Shown one piece after another: positions 33,509 to 42,726 of a stretch of DNA of 64,000 bases. This DNA comes from DSWT01 sp035373625 (GTDB lineage Bacteria > Chloroflexota > Anaerolineae > B4-G1 > SLSP01). Every line of letters begins with the position of its first letter. Position 1 is the first letter of the stretch. The stretch is from NCBI GenBank assembly GCA_035373625.1, contig DAOSNS010000025.1:7451-71450 (forward strand), written 5' to 3'. Under the pieces are notes generated by a model, which was not told the origin of the DNA, searched no databases, and worked only from the letters and a program-made list of their open reading frames with translations. The translations under genes were made by a program, and so were the position numbers.

Positions 33509-35167
33509 TTATACATACTGGTGCCGCGTCTTCGGCGCTTCGGTCACGGGATGCATCGCGCACACACCGGCGGGACAGTGGCCGTCGAGGTGGGCGGCGA
33601 TTTCGTCGCGGAAGAAGCGCAGCGCCGTCAAGACCGGGGTGGGCGCCGCCTGGCCCAAACCGCAGAACGAGGTCTTGAACATATTCTGCGCGACACTTTC
33701 GAGCACCGCCAAATCCTCGGCTTTGCCTTGTCCCAGGCGCAGGCGGTTGAACGTCTCCAGCAGGCGCGTCGTGCCGATGCGGCAGGGCGTGCATTTGCCG
33801 CACGACTCCGCCTTGAAGAAACGCAGCAGGACGGATGCCAGGTCAACAATACAGGTGTCGTTGCCGCAGATCAGCAGTGCACCACTGCCCAGTCCTGCGC
33901 CTTTTTCGGCCATGGAAGCATAGTCCATCGGCGTATCCAGGAAGTCCGGCGGGATGATGCTGCCCGATGAGCCACCGGTCTGCGCGGCCTTGAAGGTCTT
34001 GCCTTCTTTCATGCCGCCACCGTAAATCTCGATGACTTCACGCAACGTGACGCCCATCGGCATCTCGATCACGCCGGTGTTCTGCACATCGCCCATGATC
34101 GTGTAGACCTTCGTGCCCGGGCAACGCTTGGTGCCCAGCGTGCGATACCACGCCGCGCCGTTGAGAATAATGGGCGGGACGTTCGCCAGCGTCTCCACGT
34201 TGTTGACGACGGTAGGCATCCCGTGATAGCCGTATACGGTGGGATAGGGCGGGCGAATCCGTGGGATGCCGCGCTTGCCCTCCATGCTTTCCAATAGCGC
34301 GGTTTCCTCACCGCAGACATAGGCCCCCGCGCCCGCATGGACATGGATGTGGAACGAGAACCCACTGCCCATGATATTGTCGCCGAGCACGCCCAGCTCT
34401 TCCGCCTGGCGGATTGCCCGTTCCAGGCGTTCTTTTGAGAGGACGTACTCACCGCGAATGTAAATCCAACCCTCGTGCGCGCCCACTGCGTATCCGGCCA
34501 GCGCCATCCCTTCGAGGACGGCGTGCGGGTCGCCTTCCAGGATCATGCGATCCTTGAACGTGCCCGGCTCGGATTCGTCGGCGTTGCAGACCACGTAGCG
34601 GACCGGCTCCGGGCGGCTGGCGACGAACGACCACTTAAGGCCGGTGGGGAAGCCCGCGCCGCCGCGCCCCTGCAAGCCGGACTCGCGCACGACGTTCAGT
34701 ACCTCCGCAGGCGTCATGGTGGTAACGGCCTGTCCCAGGGCGAAGTAGCCATCGTGGGCCACGTAATCTTCGATGTTGTAGGGGTCAATCACGCCGACAC
34801 GTCGCAATACGATTCGTTTTTCGGCATAACGCTTCCCTTCTTTACCGGCAGGCAGAGAGGCCAGTCGCCCGCTCACCAGTGCGTCCGGTGGAACCAGCAG
34901 GTGCTCCACAATGCGCCCTTTGTAGAGATGTTCTTCTACGATGAACGCGCCATCGGTCGGCCTGACCGGACCGTAGACCACGCCTTCCGGGTAAATGCTC
35001 ACGGTGGGCAGCATCTCGGCGCGCGTCGTCCCGCCGCCGAATCCTACCTCGATTTCTTTATCCAGTCCGTAGAATGCAAGTTCTGCCTCAATAGCAAGCT
35101 TCACCGCTTCGGCGCCGCGTCCGAGGCTCTGTGGATCACCTGAAACCAAAACCGTTGCGCGGATCAT
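33509..35167 (-). CDS. NuoF-like diaphorase subunit, no C-terminal ferredoxin domain
   Basis: A 552-residue NADH-binding flavoprotein subunit. The N-terminal 100 residues have a thioredoxin-like ferredoxin fold with no cysteine, so no cluster there. The NuoF core has the FMN/NAD(P) glycine-rich loop GLQGRGGAGFPTGLKW, the CGEETALLESMEG motif, and the [4Fe-4S] site CGKCTPCRIG...FCGLG. It ends shortly after, without the two extra [4Fe-4S] motifs seen in its paralogue. It overlaps the NuoE-like gene upstream by 4 nt, which pairs them. It would connect fdhA to NAD(P). Confidence 0.88.
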   Translation of the reverse strand: MIRATVLVSGDPQSLGRGAEAVKLAIEAELAFYGLDKEIEVGFGGGTTRAEMLPTVSIYPEGVVYGPVRPTDGAFIVEEHLYKGRIVEHLLVPPDALVSGRLASLPAGKEGKRYAEKRIVLRRVGVIDPYNIEDYVAHDGYFALGQAVTTMTPAEVLNVVRESGLQGRGGAGFPTGLKWSFVASRPEPVRYVVCNADESEPGTFKDRMILEGDPHAVLEGMALAGYAVGAHEGWIYIRGEYVLSKERLERAIRQAEELGVLGDNIMGSGFSFHIHVHAGAGAYVCGEETALLESMEGKRGIPRIRPPYPTVYGYHGMPTVVNNVETLANVPPIILNGAAWYRTLGTKRCPGTKVYTIMGDVQNTGVIEMPMGVTLREVIEIYGGGMKEGKTFKAAQTGGSSGSIIPPDFLDTPMDYASMAEKGAGLGSGALLICGNDTCIVDLASVLLRFFKAESCGKCTPCRIGTTRLLETFNRLRLGQGKAEDLAVLESVAQNMFKTSFCGLGQAAPTPVLTALRFFRDEIAAHLDGHCPAGVCAMHPVTEAPKTRHQYV

Positions 35168-35628
35168 GCCTCACCTCCTACTTGCGCCAGAATCTCACGC
35201 ACTCTATCGGGCGTCAAATTGCCGTAGATAGTGTCGTCCACCAGCATCACCGGGCCGACCGAACACGCGCCGATGCAACTGGTGGTCAACAGTGTCCACT
35301 TTCCATCTGCCGTCGTTGTTCCGAAGGGAATACCCAGTTCGCGCTCCAGCGTCTCCCAGATTTCGCGCCCACCCGCGACGTGGCACGGCGCGTCCTGGCA
35401 GAAGCGGATCACGTGCTTACCCTGTGGCTTGAGGCTGATGAGGCTGTAGAAGCTGGCGACGCTGTGCACCTGGCTCTGGGGCAGCCCTAACCGCTGCGCG
35501 ATTGTCGCTATCGCCTCCGGTGTGACGTACCCGGCAGCCTGGCTGACATCCCGCAAAATCTCCACCAACGCCTCGCGGTCGCCCCCGTATTTTTCAATAA
35601 TATGCTCTACGTTTACACTTTCTGGCAT
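35164..35628 (-). CDS. NuoE-like [2Fe-2S] diaphorase subunit, copy 1
   Basis: A 154-residue NuoE/HndA family protein with an N-terminal helical bundle and a thioredoxin-like domain that binds one [2Fe-2S] cluster through CQDAPC and CIGAC. It partners the NuoF-like subunit whose gene it overlaps. A second NuoE-like gene lies at 38645, so the locus encodes two complete diaphorase pairs. Confidence 0.9.
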   Translation of the reverse strand: MPESVNVEHIIEKYGGDREALVEILRDVSQAAGYVTPEAIATIAQRLGLPQSQVHSVASFYSLISLKPQGKHVIRFCQDAPCHVAGGREIWETLERELGIPFGTTTADGKWTLLTTSCIGACSVGPVMLVDDTIYGNLTPDRVREILAQVGGEA

Positions 35629-35687
35629 ACTGTTCCTCCCTTAAGATGGGGGATTGGTAACTAGGAATGAGGGATCAGGTCTTCCTA

Positions 35688-35726
35688 CTTTCTACTCCCT
35701 ACTCCCTACTTCCTACTCCCTACTCC

Positions 35727-35730
<4 letters not shown>
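35688..35730. repeat. Heptamer repeats (TACTCCC)
   Basis: Six clear 7-bp units TACTTTC/TACTCCC/TACTTCC in direct order, ending at the stop codon of the NuoF-like gene. They lie between two genes of the formate operon. Confidence 0.85.
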
Positions 35731-37487
<1,757 letters not shown>

Positions 37488-37496
37488 AGTTCCTCC

Positions 37497-37853
37497 TTAT
37501 TTGACCTGCCACTCGGTCACGATTTCACCGCCAAGAACGTGTTTTTCGATCAGGGTGGGCACACGGCTGGGATCAATGTTGCCGTAGGTGACCAGTTCAC
37601 CATCGCCCACCTGCACCTGGACGACCGGCTCGTAGGTGCTCATGCCGGCGCTGCCGGTTTGTGTCACGACGACATCGGTGATGCCACGCTTTTCCAATTC
37701 CTTCAAGATGGCGGCCATCGTGTCACGGGCGCCGGCGGCAATGCCGGTGGTGCCCATCGCCACGACGATGCGCGCACGCGCACCTTCGCCGGCCAGCTTG
37801 CGGCGCTGCAACGCGCGTTCTTTGATTTTTTGTAGTTCTTCTAAACTTTTCAC
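37497..37853 (-). CDS. HndB-like thioredoxin-fold protein lacking all cluster cysteines
   Basis: A 118-residue protein that follows the HndB/[2Fe-2S] ferredoxin pattern closely (helical N-terminus, MGTTGIAAGARD, VTQTGSAGMSTYEP, HVLGGEIV), but contains no cysteine. In cluster-binding relatives the MGT-x-GIAAGA and TG-x-xGM-x segments carry the ligands; here they are Thr, Ser and Ser. It cannot bind the family's [2Fe-2S] cluster and is likely structural. It lies between the HATPase gene and the NuoF-like gene, 9 nt from the latter. Confidence 0.8.
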   Translation of the reverse strand: MKSLEELQKIKERALQRRKLAGEGARARIVVAMGTTGIAAGARDTMAAILKELEKRGITDVVVTQTGSAGMSTYEPVVQVQVGDGELVTYGNIDPSRVPTLIEKHVLGGEIVTEWQVK

Positions 37854-37864
37854 AATGACCTCCT

Positions 37865-38010
37865 AAAAATGTCAACGGATTAAACGGATTTTAACGGATT
37901 AAGAAGGGTTAATTCGTTTCGCCTTGTAACGATGCCCAAAAATGTCAACGGATTAAACGGATTTTAACGGATTAAGAAGGGTTAATTCGTCTCGCCTTGT
38001 AATGATGCCC
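37865..38010. repeat. 73-bp tandem duplication of the HATPase gene tail
   Basis: Two adjoining copies of a 73-bp unit (37865-37937 and 37938-38010) that differ at only a few bases. The right copy contains the last 29 bp of the HATPase gene including its stop, and the left copy repeats that tail downstream. Inside each unit AACGGATTAA motifs recur. Confidence 0.9.
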
Positions 38011-38545
38011 AGCCTTCGTGCAGGCTCGCGCTGAGGAAAGCCAGCACGTCTGGATCAGAGAAGGGGACGTCGTCGCCCAGGATGGCGCGGATGTCACGGG
38101 TATCCAGGGTAAATTCATGGTCATCCACGCGATGCCGGTAGACGATGTCCACCCCTTCAAATCCAACGATCATACACAGCAGCGTCCCGGTCAGGTCGCC
38201 GAGGGGCGGACGGTCAATGTGACTGTGCTGGAAGGTCGCCTCGGTGAGGGTGCCCACGCCCGGCTCTGAGGTGATGCGAAACGACCCACCACACATCTCC
38301 GCCGCTTGTTTGAAAAACGGGATGCCCAATCCCACGTTGCGGGTGGTGCGGGTGGTAAACCACGGATCTTCGACCTTTGCCAGCGTTGTGGCGTCCATCC
38401 CGCTGCCGTTATCCTGAATGGCAATGTGTAGGGTATCGGCGGCTTTGTTTTCTTCGATGGTAATGTGCAACAACGTCGCGCCGGCTTTGACGCCGTTCTC
38501 AGCGATATCAAGGATATGCTGAGAGAGATCGCGGAAAATTGTCAT
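37982..38545 (-). CDS. GHKL ATPase (histidine-kinase-like) protein of the formate operon
   Basis: A 187-residue protein with a GHKL ATPase domain at about 1-105: N box LSQHILDIAENGVKAGA, G1 QDNGSGMD, then the VGLGIPFFKQAAE lid region and GVGTLTEATF. There is no phosphoacceptor His domain. A C-terminal 80-residue domain is unrecognised. Such stand-alone ATPases occur in hydrogenase gene clusters of the HndABCD type, role unknown. ATG 38545 (AAGAG nine bases upstream) was chosen over 38566. Its last codons are duplicated just downstream. Confidence 0.75.
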   Translation of the reverse strand: MTIFRDLSQHILDIAENGVKAGATLLHITIEENKAADTLHIAIQDNGSGMDATTLAKVEDPWFTTRTTRNVGLGIPFFKQAAEMCGGSFRITSEPGVGTLTEATFQHSHIDRPPLGDLTGTLLCMIVGFEGVDIVYRHRVDDHEFTLDTRDIRAILGDDVPFSDPDVLAFLSASLHEGWASLQGETN

Positions 38546-38644
38546 ACGTGACTCTTTTAAGAACATTCAATGTGGAGCACGCAGAGATCGCGGAGTTTTC
38601 ATGCATAAACTGTCTCTGCGCACTCAGCGGACCCGGCGGTAAAA

Positions 38645-39145
38645 TCATTCGTATTTGCGCAAGACTTTGGCGACGTCCTGTGGGTTGATCTGACCAATGA
38701 TGTCGTCGTCAATCATCACCACCGGCGCCTGCGAGCAGGCTCCCACACAGCGGCAGATTTCCAGGGTAAAGCGGTTATCCGGTGTAGTCTCGTTAACCTT
38801 GACGCCGAGCACCTGTTGAAATTTCTCAACTACCGTCGTGCCGCCGCGCACGTAGCACGCCGTCCCCAGGCAGATGCTGAGCTTGTGGCGGCCCAGCGGT
38901 TGCATGCGGAAGGACGAATAAAAGGTCAACACCCCGTATAGATGGCTGAGAGGGACACCCAGCTCACGCGAGATATACTGTTGCATGGCCAGCGAGACAA
39001 AGCCAAGTTTCTCCTGCACCAGCGTCAAGACCAACATTGTCGCGCCGGGCTTATGCTTATTTTCGGTGAGGATTTCGTCTAAAACGAGTTTATGTTCGGG
39101 GGCTAAATCCGTGAACTGTGCGGGTTGATTGAAAGCTATGCTCAT
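38645..39145 (-). CDS. NuoE-like [2Fe-2S] diaphorase subunit, copy 2
   Basis: A 166-residue NuoE/HndA family protein with CLGTACYVRGG and CRCVGACSQAP as the [2Fe-2S] ligand motifs. It is the first gene after the mapped promoter at 39196-39223 and most likely pairs with the NuoF-like protein that has the extra ferredoxin domain. It has an additional Cys in CRC beyond the four ligands. Confidence 0.9.
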   Translation of the reverse strand: MSIAFNQPAQFTDLAPEHKLVLDEILTENKHKPGATMLVLTLVQEKLGFVSLAMQQYISRELGVPLSHLYGVLTFYSSFRMQPLGRHKLSICLGTACYVRGGTTVVEKFQQVLGVKVNETTPDNRFTLEICRCVGACSQAPVVMIDDDIIGQINPQDVAKVLRKYE

Positions 39146-39183
39146 ACGTTTCCACCTCGATAACTATGATGCTTATCACTTCA

Positions 39184-39230
39184 CTTACACGTCTGAGTAT
39201 ACCTCAAAGTCAATATAGGCCAAGTGTAAG
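39184..39230 (-). promoter_or_regulatory. Promoter of the diaphorase/fdhA operon flanked by a dyad
   Basis: On the minus strand TTGGCC (39218-39223) and TATACT (39196-39201) are spaced by 16 bp. Perfect 7-bp arms GTGTAAG / CTTACAC lie on both sides (39224-39230 and 39184-39190), spaced by 33 bp, so they bracket the promoter. This suits a regulator that loops or caps it. The regulator is unknown. The space 39231-39380 upstream has an imperfect palindrome near 39347-39366 and no gene. Confidence 0.42.
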
Positions 39231-39380
39231 TTAACCACGAAAATCTTATGCTCGTCATTTTACCGTTAAAATCGAGTTTGGCAAAATTTACCCTTATCAT
39301 TCGACTATAGCCCGCAGGGATGTATAGCTCGCAGCTAAGAAGGCTCAAGTCTGCTTAAGCGGGCTTGGTTCTTTGAGAGG

Positions 39381-40130
39381 CTAGGGGACGTAAAATCCCT
39401 GTCCTGCCCCCTGCCGCAGCGCCGCCCGCAGGCTGGCAACCGATGGGGCATCCTCCAACCGGAACACCGTGCGCGTGTGTCCGATCCAGTCCAGAAAGTG
39501 TGCGTCGGAGCTGGAGATAATAGGAACGTTCTGCAACGATGGGTACTGCGCATACGCTTGGCTGGGGCGCAGGTTGTGCGAAACTTCGGCGGCGTCGGCT
39601 TCCAGGTCGGGTGGCCAGAAGCCCAGAACGTACAGTAGCCCATACACATCGCGCTCCACGTGTGCCGGGATTGCCAGGCCGCCGAGGGCGTGGATGGCGC
39701 GGGCAGCTTCTTCAATGCCTACCATCGCGGGTGCCTTGCGCATCCGGGTATCCTCGGCGACGAATTCGCCGGCAGCATCCACGATGAATTGCGGGCCGAA
39801 ATGTTCGGCGTCGTTGTCCAGCGGCAAGAGCCAGCCATCTACTTGCGCTTGCCATGCGGTGGCTTGTTCGAGGGTATCGAAAATGCAGAGCAGGTCTACT
39901 TCTTCGTGGGTGAGCAGTTCCATGCCCGGCAGGACAACCAGTCCTGTATCACGGGACGCTTCCATCACCGCTGCGGCGTTGGCCGTGGCGTTGTGGTCGG
40001 TGATGGCGATGATGTGCAACCCCTTGTAGAGTGCCTCTTCGACGATCAGCGGGGGCACCATCTCCACTTCGGCGCAGGCCGAAAGCACCGTATGAATATG
40101 CAGGTCGGCATGGTACTCACGCATTGCCAC
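39381..40130 (-). CDS. PHP-domain phosphoesterase
   Basis: A 249-residue metal-dependent phosphoesterase of the PHP family (HADLHIHTVLSACAE, ITDHNATAN, GMELLTHEEVDLL, IPAHVERD, SSDAHFLD). The motifs cover all four PHP metal-ligand regions. PHP genes often accompany DRTGG and HndABCD-type genes, but the substrate there is unknown. It is the last gene of the accessory group 41877-39381. Confidence 0.85.
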   Translation of the reverse strand: MAMREYHADLHIHTVLSACAEVEMVPPLIVEEALYKGLHIIAITDHNATANAAAVMEASRDTGLVVLPGMELLTHEEVDLLCIFDTLEQATAWQAQVDGWLLPLDNDAEHFGPQFIVDAAGEFVAEDTRMRKAPAMVGIEEAARAIHALGGLAIPAHVERDVYGLLYVLGFWPPDLEADAAEVSHNLRPSQAYAQYPSLQNVPIISSSDAHFLDWIGHTRTVFRLEDAPSVASLRAALRQGAGQGFYVP

Positions 40131-40149
40131 ACCTTATCGTTGTGGCGCG

Positions 40150-40479
40150 TTAGAGGCCCAGTCCGACCAGTTGTTTGACCGTTTCGTAGATGGGCAACGA
40201 GCTGGAGAGGATTACTACACCTTGCTGGGCAGCTTTTTCCAGCGTGGTGTCGGGAACGACTGCGCTCTCAGCCACGACAATGGCCGTGACTTCCTTGAGC
40301 GCCGCCACAGCCACGATGTTCATGTGCGTTTGCAGCGTCACCCACAAGTCGTGCGGTTTCGCGCCGGCAATCACGCAGCTCAATAAATCTGCCACGTAAC
40401 CGCCGGTCACTTCTCCCGTCAGGTCCTCGCCCACTAACACGGTCAACCCCAATCGTTCCACAATCTCTTTGATTTGCAT
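40150..40479 (-). CDS. DRTGG-domain protein, copy 1
   Basis: A 109-residue single-domain protein of the DRTGG type (ligand-binding domain known from phosphotransacetylase and CBS proteins). It shows LVGEDLTGEVTGGYVADLLS and AESAVVPDTTLEKAAQQGVVIL. It has no catalytic domain. It probably binds a small ligand and lies 19 nt from the PHP gene. Confidence 0.78.
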   Translation of the reverse strand: MQIKEIVERLGLTVLVGEDLTGEVTGGYVADLLSCVIAGAKPHDLWVTLQTHMNIVAVAALKEVTAIVVAESAVVPDTTLEKAAQQGVVILSSSLPIYETVKQLVGLGL

Positions 40480-40499
40480 GCTTTAGCTCCTCGGAGAGT

Positions 40500-40545
40500 C
40501 AACCGTTGAAACATTTGAACGTTCCAACGTTCTAACCGTTTGTTA
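40500..40545. repeat. AACGTTC heptamer-type repeats
   Basis: Several 7-bp units of the kind GAACGTT/CCAACGT between two genes of the accessory group. The same motif occurs at 8451-8475, 46088-46108 and 59212-59232. Confidence 0.55.
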
Positions 40546-40552
40546 CTGCGCT

Positions 40553-41515
40553 TTACGGATTCTCTGCCGGGGGAACCCGGAAGACCATCTGCAGGCGGGT
40601 GCCGATTCCCACGGCTGACCAGATGTGCATGGTATCGGTACAGCGTTTGATGTTCACCAGCCCCATGCCGGCGCCGAAGCCCATTTCACGGATTTCCGGT
40701 GTGGCGGTGGAATACCCCGGTTGGCACGCCAGCTCTACATCGGGGATACCGGGACCCTGGTCTTCTGCCAGCACGCTGATCTCGGCGGGTTTGATGTCGG
40801 CGGTGATGGTGCCCCCGTTGTCGGTGTGAATGATGAGGTTGATTTCGGCTTCGTAGGTGGCAATGGCGACCCGCCGGGCCAGAGCCGCCGGTGCGCCGAT
40901 CCGCAAGAGTGCCTGTTTGATTTTGGCGGAAGCGTCACCGCCACGCGCAAAGTCACGTGCTTTGACGTGATAGCGCAAAACCAGGCTGGTGGAATCGGAT
41001 TCCAGCGCCTCGAAGAAATGCTCGGGGCGCTCATGGGTGCGCTCGACCTCGCTGTAGACTTCCTGAAGGGCATCCAACAAGGCTTCCATAATATCGCCAC
41101 GGGTGAGGATGCCGACCAGTTTTTCCTGGGTATCGAGCACCGGCATGCGCCCGATCTTTGTGGCCTCGAAGCGACGCACGGCTTCCATCACCGGCTCGTT
41201 GGCCTGTGCGACGATCAGACGCCCACTGGTCATAAATTCGCGCACCGGGTTCCCCAATTTACCTTGTTCCAGGGCGTGGATCAAGTCCTCGATGCTCACA
41301 ATGCCGACGAGGTTGCCGTTTTCAAGCACCGGCACGCCGGAAATGTGATGCTCGCGCATCAGCTCTTTCAACTCGGCCATGGAAGCGTCGGGAGAAATGG
41401 TGAACAGCGAGGTTGTCATCACCCGCGAGACCCGCATCTCGCGGACCAGCTCGTGGACTTTGGAAAGCGCCCCCTCTTTCCCGAGGAAGGTTAACAGGGC
41501 GAAGCGGCTTTTCAT
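40553..41515 (-). CDS. CBS-pair protein fused to an anti-sigma-type HATPase
   Basis: A 320-residue fusion. Two CBS domains lie at about 28-85 and 90-148 (VSRVMTTSLFTISPDASMAEL; HHISGVPVLENGNLVGIVSIEDL; IGRMPVLDTQEKLVGILTRGDIM). The C-terminal half is a serine-kinase-type HATPase (YEAEINLIIHT, EDQGPGIPD, GFGAGMGLVNIKR). CBS pairs usually bind adenine nucleotides, so it could report energy charge to a partner. The start overlaps the upstream DRTGG stop by ATGA. No sigma factor or anti-anti-sigma is nearby. Confidence 0.85.
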   Translation of the reverse strand: MKSRFALLTFLGKEGALSKVHELVREMRVSRVMTTSLFTISPDASMAELKELMREHHISGVPVLENGNLVGIVSIEDLIHALEQGKLGNPVREFMTSGRLIVAQANEPVMEAVRRFEATKIGRMPVLDTQEKLVGILTRGDIMEALLDALQEVYSEVERTHERPEHFFEALESDSTSLVLRYHVKARDFARGGDASAKIKQALLRIGAPAALARRVAIATYEAEINLIIHTDNGGTITADIKPAEISVLAEDQGPGIPDVELACQPGYSTATPEIREMGFGAGMGLVNIKRCTDTMHIWSAVGIGTRLQMVFRVPPAENP

Positions 41516-41877
41516 CGCTGTCGGACAATCGGAAGTTTACCCATGCCCCGAAGACCGGCCTGGTAAAGCAGCCCGGCCGTCTCGAACATGGTGTAGGCCG
41601 ACAGAACCACGGCGATCCCCAATTCTTCGGCAAGCGCCAATGTTTCTTCGGCAGGATATTTGCCGCGCACAAACATAATGATCGGCGCTTCGGCCATGTC
41701 TGCTGTGCGCACCGATTGGGGATTCGTCAAGCCGGTGATCAATAGCATGTTCGGCTTGACGAAGAGAAGGACATCGCTCATCAAATCCGAACAACATGCA
41801 TTCTGGATGTCAATATCAACCGGCGCATCCACCAGCAGTTCCCCTTCAACGACTTCGATAATTTCTTTCAGGTTCAT
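41512..41877 (-). CDS. DRTGG-domain protein, copy 2
   Basis: A 121-residue protein of the same kind as the gene at 40150 (NLKEIIEVVEGELLVDAP; VLLFVKPNMLLITGLTNPQSVRTADMAEAPIIMFVRGK; AEELGIAVVLSAYTMFETAG). It is first in the group of four accessory genes and overlaps the CBS-HATPase gene by 4 nt. Probably a ligand-binding regulator. Confidence 0.76.
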   Translation of the reverse strand: MNLKEIIEVVEGELLVDAPVDIDIQNACCSDLMSDVLLFVKPNMLLITGLTNPQSVRTADMAEAPIIMFVRGKYPAEETLALAEELGIAVVLSAYTMFETAGLLYQAGLRGMGKLPIVRQR

Positions 41878-41901
41878 ACACTTTCCCCTTTTCCCTCGAT
41901 A

Positions 41902-42025
41902 CCTTTGATCAGCAGACTAAGCGGATTTATATGCTCTAAACCGGCAAAAACACAAATCGCTTCGTTGTTACACGCATCGCTTCGAGGGGATCGCCATATC
42001 CCCCTTCCGAATCTGCTGATCAAGG
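41902..42025. mobile_element. Inverted-repeat element IV
   Basis: A 124-bp segment with perfect 12-bp terminal inverted repeats TTGATCAGCAGA (41905-41916) and TCTGCTGATCAA (42012-42023), one base from a 14-bp match. It contains a GGGGAT/ATCCCC palindrome near 41986 and no ORF. Confidence 0.55.
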
Positions 42026-42032
42026 ATATAGA

Positions 42033-42365
42033 ACTTACGCAGTCACACTCATTTTTCACCGCAGTCGCCATGCTCTCAGGAACATAGGGCTATTGCATTT
42101 GGGAAACTTTGTCCCGTCGTGCTGTCTGTTGTGCTGTTAAAGCGACATCTTTAGGGAGGGTTTTTGTGGTGGGGCAAAGCCCGGCCCTCCCCTTTTCCCC
42201 GGCCTTTATAGGCCGTATTCAGTTGCCGGAAGCGGCCAAATGCGATATCCCTACCCGGGAACACCGGTTATTCTCAGACCGGGCCGCTGAGGGCGCCGAG
42301 AAATGAGAAAGCCTCAGCGACCTCTGCATGCTCTGCGGTAAAGTTCCGTCAGTTTACGTAAGTCC
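42033..42365. repeat. Element III, copy 2, interrupted by a family II element
   Basis: The ends ACTTACGCA (42033-42041) and TACGTAAGT (42355-42363) are inverted with one mismatch. The outer parts match 15036-15215 in order. A family II element (42086-42252) interrupts it, with GGAACA on both sides of the insertion. Confidence 0.5.
42086..42252. mobile_element. MITE-like element, family II, copy B (nested)
   Basis: A 167-bp element with termini AGGGCTATTGCATTTGG and CCAAATGCGATATCCCT. It is the reverse complement of the copy at 17790-17946 along nearly its full length, with a few small indels. It lies inside element III. GGAACA flanks both sides, one base off at the left and six at the right, so the target duplication is imperfect. 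No ORF. Confidence 0.65.
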
Positions 42366-42447
42366 TGAAATAGAAATTTTAGCGAGCAGTGAGTATGGAT
42401 TACATTATACTGCGTAAAGTATAAAACGCGAAATGCACCCTGAAGCC

Positions 42448-42580
42448 CAGGGCTTTATCATTCTCGTTACTGTGACTTCATCTAGCTTCGAGCGGATCGT
42501 CAGATCCGCGTCGCTCATCACTGTATTGGCTAGAAACGGGGAACTGACGTTCCCCGTGGAGCAAGCATGATAAGGCCCTG
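42448..42580. mobile_element. MITE-like element, family I, copy 2, with 8-bp target duplication
   Basis: A 133-bp element with termini CAGGGCTTTATCAT and ATGATAAGGCCCTG, flanked directly by CTGAAGCC on both sides (42440-42447 and 42581-42588). It holds one 37-bp palindromic unit where copy 1 has four. No ORF. A GCAGAG-type hairpin follows at about 42660-42715, then hisS. Confidence 0.82.
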
Positions 42581-42726
42581 CTGAAGCCTCACACGACTTG
42601 TCATCTCCACCTTATGACCTATAATCACTTCCGGTAATTCGTAACTATTGGGTCCATTTTGAACCGCAGAGAAACAATCAAAAATTCTCTGTGTCTCTCT
42701 GTGGTAATTTTCAAGCGAGGTCAATC

